DNA of 64,000 bases, taken from contig NZ_FOYV01000001.1 of assembly GCF_900115175.1 (NCBI RefSeq), positions 1,798,001-1,862,000 of the forward strand. The letters run 5' to 3'. The stretch's first letter is position 1; each line of letters begins with the position of its first letter. Below, in pieces: positions 33,253 to 41,830 of this stretch. The translations under genes and the position numbers were made by a program. The notes under the pieces are model-generated. The model worked only from the letters and a program-made list of their open reading frames with translations. It searched no databases and was not told the DNA's origin. This stretch comes from Marinobacter gudaonensis (GTDB lineage Bacteria > Pseudomonadota > Gammaproteobacteria > Pseudomonadales > Oleiphilaceae).

Positions 33253-34629
33253 ATGGATACCGAGCAGATCAGACAGCAGCAGGCGGCCGGGTTCGGCTAC
33301 CTGCGTTTTGGGCCGGCACTCGAAGCCCCCTACCGGCTGGCCCGGGCCGCCCTGATTCGGCAGCGGGCCCGGCCGGTGTCCATCGCCGGATTTTTGCTGT
33401 TCCTGGTTTACGCCGGCATGGATCTGGTCACCCTGCCCCCGGACCTGGCCAGAGTAACCGTATCCATTCGCCTGGCCATTACCTGCCCTGTGATCGCAAT
33501 AGTAGTGTGGCTGGCCTATCGACCCACGCCGTCCGACCGGGTGTTTGAGCAAATCTACCTGGCAGCCTATCTGGTCGGCGGGCTGTGTGTGGTTGCCATC
33601 ATCGGCGTCGCCCGATCCATGGCTTTCCCGCTGCCGTACGAAGGCATGATCCTGATGCTGATGTTCGGGTATTTCGCCATGGGCCTGCCGTTTCTCAGCG
33701 GCTCCCTGGTGTCCTGGGTGCTGGTGGCCAGTTACCTGCTGGTGGAACTCTGGACCGCCGAGCCAGCCGGCGACCTGCTCATCAACCTGTTTTTCCTGGC
33801 GACTGCCAACGTGATCGGCATGATCGGGGCCTGGACCAGCGAGTACCGGCACCGGGCACACTTTCTGGATCGTCAGCTGCTCAAACACCTGCACCACGCG
33901 GCCCGCCAGGAAAGCCAGCGCAAGACCGAGCTGATCACCGCCGCCAGCCACGATCTCCGGCAACCTCTCAATGTCATTGATATCACACTGCAGACGCTGG
34001 CCCCGGGTCCGGACTCCGTTGCCGAACAGTTGCGGGACCGGGTCCGGCACCTCCGGCGACTGCTGGGCACCGTCTTCGACAGCGCCCGGCTGAACGAGGG
34101 CATGATCACGGCGGAACTGCAGCCGGTTCGCCTGGCGGGTCTCTACCAGGACCTGGAAGATCTGGTCGCCGACTCTCAGAGCCAAGAGGGCATGGTTCTG
34201 GAGGTCGACCATGAGTCAGGCCATCACCAGGTGGTGGCCGACCCCAGCCTGCTGTTCCGGGTGCTGCAGAATCTGGTCTTCAATGCGCTGGAGCACAGCG
34301 GCGGTCGCCGGGTCCGCCTGCACGCCACCATCGACGCCGGCCAGGTAACTGTGGAGGTTTCAGATGATGGCCGGGGGCTGCCGGCCGAACTCAAGGACAA
34401 CCTGTTCCTGCCCTACGTGCGTGGGCACGGGTCCAGTGACTGTCCGGGACTGGGCCTTGGGCTGACCATTGTGCGGGAGTTTATCGCCCTGATGCACGGC
34501 AGTTGTGGCGCGAGGTCACGGCCGGAGGGTGGCGCCACCTTCTGGGTCCGTCTGCCCGCGGTTACAGCCAGCCCCGCTCCCGGGCCAGATTCACGCATTC
34601 CGTCCGGTTATGCACGCCCAGTTGGGTGA
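33253..34629 (+). CDS. Membrane sensor histidine kinase
   Basis: The 458-residue kinase has five or six N-terminal membrane helices (about 43-193) with no PAS or periplasmic sensor domain, then the phospho-acceptor His233 in ASHDLRQPLNVI. The ATPase domain carries the N box LVFNALEHSGG, DDGRGLP and GLGLGLTIV. The signal is unknown and may be in the membrane itself. The ATG at 33253 has GGAA at good spacing. It follows the lipase/foldase pair by 74 bases, and its last 68 bases overlap the converging response-regulator gene, its probable partner. Confidence 0.88.
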   Translation: MDTEQIRQQQAAGFGYLRFGPALEAPYRLARAALIRQRARPVSIAGFLLFLVYAGMDLVTLPPDLARVTVSIRLAITCPVIAIVVWLAYRPTPSDRVFEQIYLAAYLVGGLCVVAIIGVARSMAFPLPYEGMILMLMFGYFAMGLPFLSGSLVSWVLVASYLLVELWTAEPAGDLLINLFFLATANVIGMIGAWTSEYRHRAHFLDRQLLKHLHHAARQESQRKTELITAASHDLRQPLNVIDITLQTLAPGPDSVAEQLRDRVRHLRRLLGTVFDSARLNEGMITAELQPVRLAGLYQDLEDLVADSQSQEGMVLEVDHESGHHQVVADPSLLFRVLQNLVFNALEHSGGRRVRLHATIDAGQVTVEVSDDGRGLPAELKDNLFLPYVRGHGSSDCPGLGLGLTIVREFIALMHGSCGARSRPEGGATFWVRLPAVTASPAPGPDSRIPSGYARPVG

Positions 34630-35218
34630 AGATCGCTTTCAGATGGGTTTTCACGGTGTGCTCGGTGAGGTTCAGGCTCTGGCAGATGCGTTTGTTGGGA
34701 AAGCCCTGAGCCAGTAGCAAAAGCACGTCGAGCTGTCGGGGCGTGAGCGGCATATCCGACCCTAGCGGGGCAACGCCCCCGGGGAAATAGCCGTCGCCCC
34801 GTATAACGGCCCGTACCATGCGCACCAGCGCTGCGCGACCGGCGGATTTGGCCAGAAAGCCATGGGCACCGGCTGCCCGGGCAGCCTGAACCGCGCCGGC
34901 GTCGTCACTGCTTGAAATGACGACCACCGGAGGCGCCTGGGGGCTGGCCGCCAGTCTGGGCAACAACGCCAATCCCGTTTCCCCTTCCAGGGCAACATCC
35001 AGGAGGATCAACTGAAAGTCCGGATGGCGCGCCAACAGCAGGGTGGCCGCCTCAACGGTGGGCGCGGTGAAAATTTCCGCAGCCAGACTCTCCTGCTTCA
35101 GTAGCCCGGCCAGTCCCTGGGCAAACAGGGCGTGGTCATCAACCAGCAGCACCTTGCCCAGCGGCAACGGCGGCTCCGGGCGCGCGGATGGCATTGGCCG
35201 TGATGGTGTGGCTTGCAT
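34562..35218 (-). CDS. LuxR/NarL-type response regulator
   Basis: The 218-residue regulator has a receiver domain (acidic pair Asp27-Asp28, phospho-acceptor Asp74 in LILLDVALEG, lysine in FLAKSAG). The LuxR-type helix-turn-helix follows near the C-terminus (LTPRQLDVLLLLAQGFPNKRICQSLNLTEHTVKTHLKAIF). It probably receives phosphate from the kinase that converges on it. The arrangement next to lipA/lifO suggests, but does not prove, control of lipase production. The first 20 residues are Pro-rich and precede the receiver fold. Confidence 0.9.
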   Translation of the reverse strand: MQATPSRPMPSARPEPPLPLGKVLLVDDHALFAQGLAGLLKQESLAAEIFTAPTVEAATLLLARHPDFQLILLDVALEGETGLALLPRLAASPQAPPVVVISSSDDAGAVQAARAAGAHGFLAKSAGRAALVRMVRAVIRGDGYFPGGVAPLGSDMPLTPRQLDVLLLLAQGFPNKRICQSLNLTEHTVKTHLKAIFTQLGVHNRTECVNLARERGWL

Positions 35219-35441
35219 ACTCTGCCTCTTCCCGCTGTGTTTGTTTTTGTTACCGCGGAGCCTCCACTATAAGGCAGCCCGCCGGCCCGCGCCGCGGCCT
35301 GCTTAACAGTTTTTTACACAAAGCTGTCTCCTCTGGCGCGCTTACCCGGACTCCTGAAACATGCCTGTCATATAACTGCAGCATTCTTGTCAGCCAGCAA
35401 GCTCTTCCCTAACCAACTGTCCTGCATAAGGTTTCGATACG

Positions 35442-36758
35442 ATGCGAGTAGCCAAACCGACAACTGTCGGCCTGTCCGCCCTTCTGGCTGGTTTCCTGCT
35501 GGCCCCGGTCGCCCAGGCCTACGAACTGGAAATCCACGGCTCCAACACCGTTGGCGCAACCCTCGCGCCGATGCTGGTGAGTGGCTACCTTGAGCGCATC
35601 GGTGACGGGCCGGTCGTGGCCAGAGGCAACGGTCTGGAAAACGAAAAGGAACTCCTGGTACAAACCGGTAACGGCAAGGTGAGCGTTCTGGTCGCAGCCC
35701 ACGGCTCCAGCACCGGCTTCAAGGCGCTGGCGTCCGGGCAGGCGGATGTCTGGGCCTCATCGCGCCCGGTGAAACCCTCGGAAGCCGAGGCGTTCCGGTC
35801 TCGCGCCGACCTGACAAGCCCGGACAGCGAGCACGTCATCGCGATCGATGGCCTGGCCATTCTGGTGCACCCTTCCAACCCGCTCAACGCGGTAAGCATC
35901 GACACCCTGGGGCAGATCTTCTCCGGCCAGATCCGCAACTGGTCGGAGCTGGGCGGCCCGGACCGGCCCATCCGCCTGTACGCCCGGGACGATCGGTCCG
36001 GTACCTGGGACACCTTCAAAAGCCTGGTTCTGGGCGAAACCTACTCGCTCCAACCGGACGCGTTACGGTACGAGTCGAACGACCAGCTGTCGGACGATGT
36101 CAGCCGCGATCCCTCCGGCATCGGCTTCTCGGGGCTGGCCTCCGTTCGTGACAGCAAACTGCTGGCGGTCTCCGACGGTAATGCACCGGCACTGAAACCG
36201 AACCAGCTGACGGTGGCCAGCGAGGACTACCCACTCTCCAGGCGCCTGTTCATGTACACCGGCGGCTCCGGTACGCCCGCCATGGCGAGGGAACTGGTCG
36301 AATTTGCCCTGGGACCGGATGGCCAGGCTCTGGTGGCGGATTCCGGCTTCGTATCCCAGAATCCGGTGGCGGTGAAACCTCGGTTTGATGCCGGCACGCC
36401 CGAAAGCTTCCAGCGCCTGACCGCCAACTATCGACGCCTGACGGTGAACTTCCGGTTCTCCGAGGGGCGCACCAAACTCGACAACAAGGCCCGGCGGGAT
36501 CTGACCCGGCTTCAGCAGTATCTTTCAGACCAGGGCCGTTCGGCCGACGACCTGCTTCTGATCGGTTTTGCCGACACCCAGAGCCATGAGCTCCGGGCGC
36601 AGATGATTTCCGAGCTGCGGGCACTGTCCGTGCGCAAGGCGCTGCAGGAGACCGGAGTGCCAGACGTTGCCTACACCGGCTACGGTCAGTACATGCCAGT
36701 GGGCGGTCAGGGCAGCCCCCGTAATGGCCGGGTGGAAGTCTGGATCAAGGAACGCTGA
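35442..36758 (+). CDS. PstS-like substrate-binding protein fused to an OmpA-like domain
   Basis: The 438-residue protein has a signal peptide (cut after VAQA, about residue 26) and a PstS-like phosphate-binding domain (about 27-310: LEIHGSNTVGATLAPML, GLAILVHPSNPLNAVSIDTLGQIFSGQI, RDDRSGTWDTFKSLVL). It ends with an OmpA/MotB peptidoglycan-binding domain (about 330-438: RFSEGRTKLDNKARRDL, LIGFADTQSHELRAQMISELRA). It would bind its ligand, perhaps phosphate, while held to the cell wall rather than serving an ABC permease; no pst permease is nearby. It stands alone between the regulator and the aminotransferase. Confidence 0.85.
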   Translation: MRVAKPTTVGLSALLAGFLLAPVAQAYELEIHGSNTVGATLAPMLVSGYLERIGDGPVVARGNGLENEKELLVQTGNGKVSVLVAAHGSSTGFKALASGQADVWASSRPVKPSEAEAFRSRADLTSPDSEHVIAIDGLAILVHPSNPLNAVSIDTLGQIFSGQIRNWSELGGPDRPIRLYARDDRSGTWDTFKSLVLGETYSLQPDALRYESNDQLSDDVSRDPSGIGFSGLASVRDSKLLAVSDGNAPALKPNQLTVASEDYPLSRRLFMYTGGSGTPAMARELVEFALGPDGQALVADSGFVSQNPVAVKPRFDAGTPESFQRLTANYRRLTVNFRFSEGRTKLDNKARRDLTRLQQYLSDQGRSADDLLLIGFADTQSHELRAQMISELRALSVRKALQETGVPDVAYTGYGQYMPVGGQGSPRNGRVEVWIKER

Positions 36759-36853
36759 CCAACACTGCGGCAATCACCTACCAATGCCGCGCTCACAGAG
36801 TCCGTGGGGTTTTCTATACTGGGAAGGTCACTTCCAACCAACAGACAGGGACC

Positions 36854-38149
36854 ATGAATATCCACACCGACCACCGTTACGCGATCAACCTGAATGTACG
36901 GGGCATCCAGCCCTCGGCTACCCTTCGCATCAACGAGCTGAGCAACCAGCTTCGATCCGAAGGCAAAGACATCATCAAACTGGGGCTCGGCCAGTCGCCG
37001 TTCCCGGTTCCCGATCGCGTGGTGGCGGCGCTCCAGGAGCATGCCCACGAGAAAGACTACCTCCCGGTGAAGGGCCTGAAAGGCCTGCGGGAAGCCATCG
37101 CCGGCTACATCAATCGCAGCGAACGCATGCGCTGCACCTGGGAGGATGTGCTGATTGGCCCGGGTTCGAAGGAGCTGCTGTTCATGCTGCAGCTGGCCTA
37201 TTACGGCGACCTGCTGATTCCCCGCCCGAGCTGGGTGTCCTACGCGCCCCAGGCTCGGATCATCGGTCGTTCGGTGCACTGGCTGCCGACCCACGCGGAG
37301 AACAACTGGCAGTTGACCGCCGAAGAGCTCGACATCATCTGCCGCGACGACCCGTCCCGGCCCCGGATCCTGATCCTCAACTACCCGTCCAACCCGACCG
37401 GGTGTACCTACACTGACGACCAGTTGCTGGCCATCGCCAACGTGGCCCGCAAGTACAAACTGATCTTGCTGTCGGACGAGATCTACGGCGAGGTGCATTT
37501 CGAAGGCAAGCACAAATCCATTGCCCGGTACTATCCGGAAGGCACCATCATCAGTACCGGCCTCAGCAAATGGGCCGGCGCCGGCGGCTGGCGCCTCGGC
37601 ACGTTCATCTTCCCGCCCGAGCTGCGGCCGCTGCAGGATGCCATGGCCATCATTGCCAGCGAAACCTACACCGCCACCAGTGCGCCCATCCAGCATGCGG
37701 CCATCGCCGCGTTCAATGGCGGCGACGACATCGAGGAATACCTGAACCAGTCCCGCCGGGTGCTCAAGGTGGTGGGCGAGTACATGCACCGCCGCCTGAG
37801 CGACATGGGCGCCGTGGTCCAGAAACCCGAAGGCGCCTTCTACCTGTTCCCGGACTTCTCCGGATTCCGGGAAAAGCTGGCGAAAAAGGACATCAAGACC
37901 AGCCAGGCCTTCTGCCAGGCTCTGCTGGAGAACACTGGCGTGGCCATTCTGCCGGCCAGCGATTTCGGCTTCGTACCGGATCACCTGGGCGCCCGTTTGG
38001 CGTTCGTCGACTTTGACGGCGCGGAGTCCCTGCGCCTGGCCGGCGGCGACTACGCAGACCGGGAGCTGGGCGACGATTTTGTCAAACAGGCCTGTCCGCG
38101 ACTGGTAGCCGCCATGGACAAGATGGAGCAGTGGCTCAACAGCCTCTGA
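36854..38149 (+). CDS. PLP-dependent aminotransferase, class I/II
   Basis: The 431-residue enzyme has the fold-type I features YPSNPTGCTY (about 177-186), LLSDEIYGEVHFEG and the PLP lysine Lys239 in STGLSKWAGAGGWRLG. It belongs to the aspartate/aromatic aminotransferase superfamily; the amino donor and acceptor cannot be named from sequence. It is preceded by a short intergenic region and lies 56 bases upstream of the inositol-monophosphatase-like gene. No pathway partner is evident. Confidence 0.9.
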   Translation: MNIHTDHRYAINLNVRGIQPSATLRINELSNQLRSEGKDIIKLGLGQSPFPVPDRVVAALQEHAHEKDYLPVKGLKGLREAIAGYINRSERMRCTWEDVLIGPGSKELLFMLQLAYYGDLLIPRPSWVSYAPQARIIGRSVHWLPTHAENNWQLTAEELDIICRDDPSRPRILILNYPSNPTGCTYTDDQLLAIANVARKYKLILLSDEIYGEVHFEGKHKSIARYYPEGTIISTGLSKWAGAGGWRLGTFIFPPELRPLQDAMAIIASETYTATSAPIQHAAIAAFNGGDDIEEYLNQSRRVLKVVGEYMHRRLSDMGAVVQKPEGAFYLFPDFSGFREKLAKKDIKTSQAFCQALLENTGVAILPASDFGFVPDHLGARLAFVDFDGAESLRLAGGDYADRELGDDFVKQACPRLVAAMDKMEQWLNSL

Positions 38150-38205
38150 TCCCCGCGTGTTAGACTGGCGCTCTCATTCTCTGCCGAGACACCAATGGGG
38201 GCGCT

Positions 38206-39030
38206 ATGTCTGACAAAGTCTCTCTGTTCGAGATCACCGATTTTGCCGAGAACCTGGCCCGCGAAGCCGGCGAGCTGATTCGCCGCGAACGGGACAGCCA
38301 GACCCTGCGCACCGATTACAAGCACCAGACCGAACTGGTGACCCATGCCGATGTGATGGCTGATGAGTTCATCACCAACGCCATCCGCAAGCGCTTTCCC
38401 GGCCACCGCATCCTCTCCGAGGAGACCATGCCGGACTTGAGCCAGGCCGAAGAACTGGACACACCGTTGTGGATTGTCGATCCCATCGACGGCACCGTGA
38501 ACTACGCCTACGGCCATCCTCAGGTGGCGGTCTCCATTGCCTACGCCGAACGGGGAAGGGTCCAGGTCGGAGTAGTGCACGCCCCCTTCTCCCGCGAAAC
38601 CTTCCGTGCGACGCGCTCCGAGGGAGCGACACTCAACGACAGGCCCATCCGCCACAGCGGGGCCACTGTACCCAGGGAGGCCCTGTTTGCCACCGGTTTC
38701 CCCTATACCAAGGACGCCCTGGAACCGCTGATCAGCCGTCTGGACGCCATGATCCACCAATGCCGCGACCTCCGCCGCATCGGCTCGGCGGCCCTGGACA
38801 TCTGCTGGGTGGCCTGCGGCCGGCTGGACATCTACTACGAGAACGTCAGCCCCTGGGACTTCGCCGCCGCCCGCCTGATCGCCCTGGAAGCGGGCGCCAC
38901 CGCCGGCCACTTCAGCGAAGTACCGGACGGCTATCCGGCTGACCTCTGGGGGCGCGACATTCTCATTTCGGCGCCGGCTTTGTGGGAGCCTGTTCGGGCT
39001 ATCCTCCGGTCGGCCTCGAGGTATGACTGA
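38206..39030 (+). CDS. Inositol-monophosphatase-family phosphatase
   Basis: The 274-residue enzyme has the metal-binding motifs of the family: SEET (about 71-74), WIVDPIDGTVNYAYG (Asp92 and Asp95) and the C-terminal NVSPWDFAAARLIALEAG. It cleaves phosphate from inositol or similar small sugar phosphates using Mg. It is not SuhB itself by context, since no RNA-processing neighbours are present; a histidinol-phosphatase or CysQ-like activity is possible. The closing part is followed by a gene-free repeat patch. Confidence 0.85.
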   Translation: MSDKVSLFEITDFAENLAREAGELIRRERDSQTLRTDYKHQTELVTHADVMADEFITNAIRKRFPGHRILSEETMPDLSQAEELDTPLWIVDPIDGTVNYAYGHPQVAVSIAYAERGRVQVGVVHAPFSRETFRATRSEGATLNDRPIRHSGATVPREALFATGFPYTKDALEPLISRLDAMIHQCRDLRRIGSAALDICWVACGRLDIYYENVSPWDFAAARLIALEAGATAGHFSEVPDGYPADLWGRDILISAPALWEPVRAILRSASRYD

Positions 39031-39090
39031 CCTACTGGCCGCGGGCCTCGGAGTTTGTTCTCGTAGCCTGATAGCTCTGAGGCGGGCAGA

Positions 39091-39190
39091 GGATGGGAAC
39101 CTTCTTCCCGGAACCGCTACGAGCACATCCATGTGCGCTTGACGCCGGCCATCCTTGGCCGGCGACATTCCGTGAAGAAGGTTCCCATCC
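39091..39190. repeat. Nested inverted-repeat element, copy A
   Basis: The outer arms GGATGGGAACCTTCTTC (39091-39107) and its perfect complement (39174-39190) extend outward with a few mismatches to about 39082. Inside is a CGCTACGAGCACATCC spacer and a 9-bp inner hairpin (39143-39151 with 39156-39164) whose apex gives GCCATCCTTGGC. The core matches copy B in reverse orientation; the outer arms do not. It begins 61 bases after the inositol-monophosphatase-like gene, so it may act as a transcript end. Confidence 0.8.
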
Positions 39191-39243
39191 ACTGCCGACT
39201 GAGCTGCGGTGATATCGCAAATCTATTAAAGAAAATTCTGTAG

Positions 39244-39322
39244 GTCGGATTACACGACATCGTAATCCGACTTACTGAAGTATGCTCAGAGCGTCTTGTC
39301 GGATTACGGCTTCACCTAATCC
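39244..39322. repeat. Pair of GTCGGATTAC palindromes
   Basis: GTCGGATTAC (39244-39253) is followed after eight bases by GTAATCCGAC (39262-39271), a perfect 10-bp hairpin. A second, imperfect copy (GTCGGATTACGGC at 39298, CCTAATCC at 39315-39322) lies downstream. Similar GTCGGATTACG palindromes are widely dispersed intergenic repeats in proteobacteria. They lie between copies A and B of the longer element. Confidence 0.7.
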
Positions 39323-39393
39323 AAACTACAGTTTGCAGCGCCGGCCCAGCAGAAATGGTTAGTTTTTAAGGAGAGATATTGATAGGCCAGAAA

Positions 39394-39584
39394 GGCGGGG
39401 GCAGGAAGGGCCTTCCCGAAATGTCGTCGGCCAAGGATGGCCGACGTCAAGCGCACATGGGTGAGGCGGAGCGTTTATGAAGCGAAGCTTCATGCGACAG
39501 ACGAACGGCAGCAATCTGTGATTGCTGACTGGACCCCGCAGGGGTGCTCGTAGCGGTTTCGGGAAGGCCCTTCCTGCCCTCGCC
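39394..39584. repeat. Nested inverted-repeat element, copy B, with internal insertion
   Basis: The arms of 28 bp (one mismatch; 39394-39421 with 39557-39584) enclose a 9-bp inner hairpin (39425-39433 with 39438-39446, loop AGGA). Core words (GTCAAGCGCACAT, then GTGCTCGTAGCGGTTTC) match copy A in reverse order and complement. About 80 bases between CATGG and GGTGCTCG are absent from copy A. This insert itself contains palindromes (GAAGCGAAGCTTC, AGCAATCTGTGATTGCT). Confidence 0.8.
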
Positions 39585-39630
39585 CAACACCGGAACCATC
39601 AGGCTACGACAAAGAGGACCAACTCCAAGC

Positions 39631-40218
39631 TCAGCCCCAGACTCCTTCGGAAACCAACCCCCAACTCTCGTCAAAGTCGGTCGAAGGCACCCGCGAGAAA
39701 GAGGACCGGACAAACCTCTGAACCCGCCCCTCCACGAACACCAGCACAAAATCCGCCCCCCGCGCCGAAGTGGTCCGGGGCCGTAGCCCCTGGCGGATTT
39801 CGCCTTCCTTGAGGATCTGCCGCACCTGGGTTTCCAGGCGCTCAAAAAACTGTGACGCCCGCCGGCGCAGGGTTTCGTCCTCGCCCATCAGGGCATCGCC
39901 AGTCAGTACGCAGCACAGCCCCGGGTTGCGTTCGGCGAAAACCAGCACCAGATGCACCAGCTGCTGCAGACGCACGCGCACATCGTCCTGCTCCTGCAGG
40001 ATCACCTGACAACGGGAGAACACGGCCTCTTCCGCAAACTCGATCAGGGCCTCGAACATTTTCCGCTTGCTGGGAAAATGGCGGTACAGGGCCGCCTCCG
40101 TCACCCCGACGGATTTCGCAAGGCCGGCGGTGGTAATGCGAGCTCCCGGATCCGTCTCCAGGAGTTCCACAAGGGCATGGAGAATCGCCTCGCGGCGACT
40201 GGGTTTCTGGTCAGTCAT
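39631..40218 (-). CDS. slmA: Nucleoid occlusion factor SlmA (TetR-like)
   Basis: The 195-residue DNA-binding protein blocks FtsZ ring assembly over the chromosome. The N-terminal helix-turn-helix ITTAGLAKSVGVTEAALYRHFPSKRKMFEAL, preceded by SRREAILHALVELLETDPG, is highly characteristic of SlmA/Ttk among TetR proteins, and the length is right. The C-terminus here is longer by a short basic and Ser-rich tail. The usual neighbours (coaBC, dut) are absent, so the name rests on sequence. It ends beside inverted-repeat copy B, which may form its 3' mRNA end. Confidence 0.88.
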   Translation of the reverse strand: MTDQKPSRREAILHALVELLETDPGARITTAGLAKSVGVTEAALYRHFPSKRKMFEALIEFAEEAVFSRCQVILQEQDDVRVRLQQLVHLVLVFAERNPGLCCVLTGDALMGEDETLRRRASQFFERLETQVRQILKEGEIRQGLRPRTTSARGADFVLVFVEGRVQRFVRSSFSRVPSTDFDESWGLVSEGVWG

Positions 40219-40252
40219 GGCAGGACAGCAGCGCTCTGTTTTATCGTTGTCG

Positions 40253-40275
40253 GGGCCGGTCGTTTATGCCGGCCC
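40253..40275. terminator. Hairpin between thiG and slmA
   Basis: GGGCCGG (40253-40259) pairs with CCGGCCC (40269-40275) across a 9-base loop, 33 bases after the thiG stop. There is no T-run on the minus strand, so it may be a weak or Rho-aided stop for the long operon upstream, or part of the slmA leader. Confidence 0.35.
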
Positions 40276-40307
40276 TCGGTTATTAATAGTCCGGATTGTG
40301 CCCGAGA

Positions 40308-41117
40308 TCAGAAGAAGGTGCCATCAATGGGTGATGAGGCGCTGGCGTAGAGTTTCTTGGGCATACGGCCCGCCAGGTAGGACTCGCGACCGGCCTCGAT
40401 GGCCAGGCGCATGGCGTTGGCCATACGGATCGGATCCTTGGCCTGGGCGATGGCGGTGTTCATCAGAACGCCGTCACAACCCAGCTCCATGGCAATGGTG
40501 GCGTCAGACGCGGTGCCAACACCTGCGTCCACGAGTACCGGAACGCTGGCGTTCTCGACAATCAGCCGGATGTTATAGCGGTTCTGGATGCCCAGGCCCG
40601 AACCGATGGGCGCACCCAGGGGCATGATGGCCACGCAGCCCATCTCCTCCAGGCGCTTGGCCAGCAAGGGGTCATCCGAGCAGTAAACCATCACTTTGAA
40701 ACCGTCCTTGATCAGCTCCTCTGCGGCCACCAGGGTTTCGGTCATGTTCGGGTAGAGGGTTTTCTCCTCCCCCAGCACCTCAAGCTTTACCAGATCGTGG
40801 CCATCGAGGAGCTCACGAGCCAGTTTGCAGGTGCGCACAGCATCCTTGGCGGTATAACAGCCTGCGGTGTTGGGCAGGATGGTGTAGCTATCCGGAGAAA
40901 TGACGTCCAGCAGGTTGGGCTCATCCGGGTTCTGACCGAGGTTGGTACGGCGCACCGCCACGGTCACGATTTCGGCGCCACTGGCTTCGATCGCGTGGCC
41001 GGTTTCCATCATGTCACGGTACTTGCCGGTGCCCACCAGCAGGCGGGATTTGTAGATACGCCCTGCTATTTCGAGGGGTTTGTCTTCGGGGAGCTTTGTT
41101 TCAGGTGCGTCTGTCAT
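40308..41117 (-). CDS. thiG: Thiazole synthase ThiG
   Basis: ThiG makes the thiazole phosphate of thiamine from deoxyxylulose phosphate, dehydroglycine and sulfur from ThiS thiocarboxylate. The 269-residue barrel protein shows [12 protein letters not shown], the Schiff-base lysine in [31 protein letters not shown] and [13 protein letters not shown]. It follows thiS by 74 bases on the same strand, the usual thiS-thiG pairing. No thiamine-pyrophosphate riboswitch was recognised upstream. Confidence 0.95.
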   Translation of the reverse strand: MTDAPETKLPEDKPLEIAGRIYKSRLLVGTGKYRDMMETGHAIEASGAEIVTVAVRRTNLGQNPDEPNLLDVISPDSYTILPNTAGCYTAKDAVRTCKLARELLDGHDLVKLEVLGEEKTLYPNMTETLVAAEELIKDGFKVMVYCSDDPLLAKRLEEMGCVAIMPLGAPIGSGLGIQNRYNIRLIVENASVPVLVDAGVGTASDATIAMELGCDGVLMNTAIAQAKDPIRMANAMRLAIEAGRESYLAGRMPKKLYASASSPIDGTFF

Positions 41118-41191
41118 AGTGTTCCTGGATCGTCGGGATTCGGGAGAATGAAAACCGCTGCAACGGGTGAGTAGGTGGCCAACCTGTGTGT

Positions 41192-41395
41192 TCAGCCGCC
41201 ACCGATGGCGTGAACGACTTCTACCCGGTCGCCATCGCTCAGTGTAAATTCCAGGTGCTGGCTGCGGGGCACGATGTCTTCGTTAACCTCGACTGCCAGC
41301 CTCTTGCCCGCAAGGGCCATTTTTTCAATCAGCGTGGCAACGGTTGCCCCTGCAGGGAGCTCCATCGCATCGCCATTTACCTGAACCTGCATCAT
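41192..41395 (-). CDS. thiS: Sulfur carrier protein ThiS
   Basis: The 67-residue ubiquitin-like carrier begins [19 protein letters not shown] and ends in AIGGG. The C-terminal Gly-Gly, which is adenylated and thiocarboxylated to carry sulfur to ThiG, is intact. It lies 21 bases downstream of the DUF423 gene and upstream of thiG. Two adjacent ATG codons could start it; both leave the fold complete. Confidence 0.92.
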   Translation of the reverse strand: MMQVQVNGDAMELPAGATVATLIEKMALAGKRLAVEVNEDIVPRSQHLEFTLSDGDRVEVVHAIGGG

Positions 41396-41416
41396 GTGTT
41401 CTCACCTCAATCTTGC

Positions 41417-41830
41417 TCATCGCCCCCGGCGTAAACCGGCGGCAATTACTAATGCCCAGCCCACCATGAAGCAGGTGCCGCCCAGGGGCGTGATCGGGCC
41501 AATCCAGCGAATATCGGTCAATACCAGCAGGTACAGGCTGCCGCTGAACAGCAGGATGCCGGCCAGGAAAAAGCCCGATGCCCAACCGAGCAGTTTTGCC
41601 GACAGGCCCTGTCCGGCCAGGACGGCCACCAGCACCAACGCCAGGGAGTGATATAACTGATATGTGACGGCGGTCTGGAAAACTTCAAGCCCGCGCTCAC
41701 TGACCAGGCTGCGCAGGGCATGGGCTCCGAAGGCGCCGGCCATCACAGCAAGCAGCGCCAGGCTCCCGCCCAGCACCACGGGTATTCCGGGCACACGAGC
41801 ATCGCTGTGTTGTACGGGCTCAGCAGTCAC
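41417..41830 (-). CDS. DUF423 membrane protein
   Basis: The 137-residue product has four membrane helices and the family pattern GAFGAHALRSL, TAVTYQLYHSLALV and WIGPITPLGGTCFMVGWALV. The function is unknown. The start is GTG, with GGGAGAG upstream, and overlaps the end of apaH by 11 bases, so it is translated as part of the lptD-to-thiG run. Confidence 0.9.
   Translation of the reverse strand: MTAEPVQHSDARVPGIPVVLGGSLALLAVMAGAFGAHALRSLVSERGLEVFQTAVTYQLYHSLALVLVAVLAGQGLSAKLLGWASGFFLAGILLFSGSLYLLVLTDIRWIGPITPLGGTCFMVGWALVIAAGLRRGR

Larger units (their letters stand above)
39031..39630. other. Gene-free patch of inverted repeats
   Basis: This 600-base gap lies between the inositol-monophosphatase-like gene and the 3' end of slmA. 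It holds two nested inverted-repeat elements in opposite orientation (39091-39190 and 39394-39584) and two copies of a short GTCGGATTAC palindrome between them. I see no gene on either strand; open frames crossing it are shadows of the repeats. Confidence 0.75.

Noticed and set aside
39091..39584. Integron attC sites or an insertion sequence
   Set aside because: No integrase, cassette genes or transposase nearby, and the arms are far longer and more perfect than attC stems.
41396..41420. Thiamine-pyrophosphate riboswitch ahead of thiS
   Set aside because: The gap is only about 20 bases and no conserved riboswitch core is visible there.
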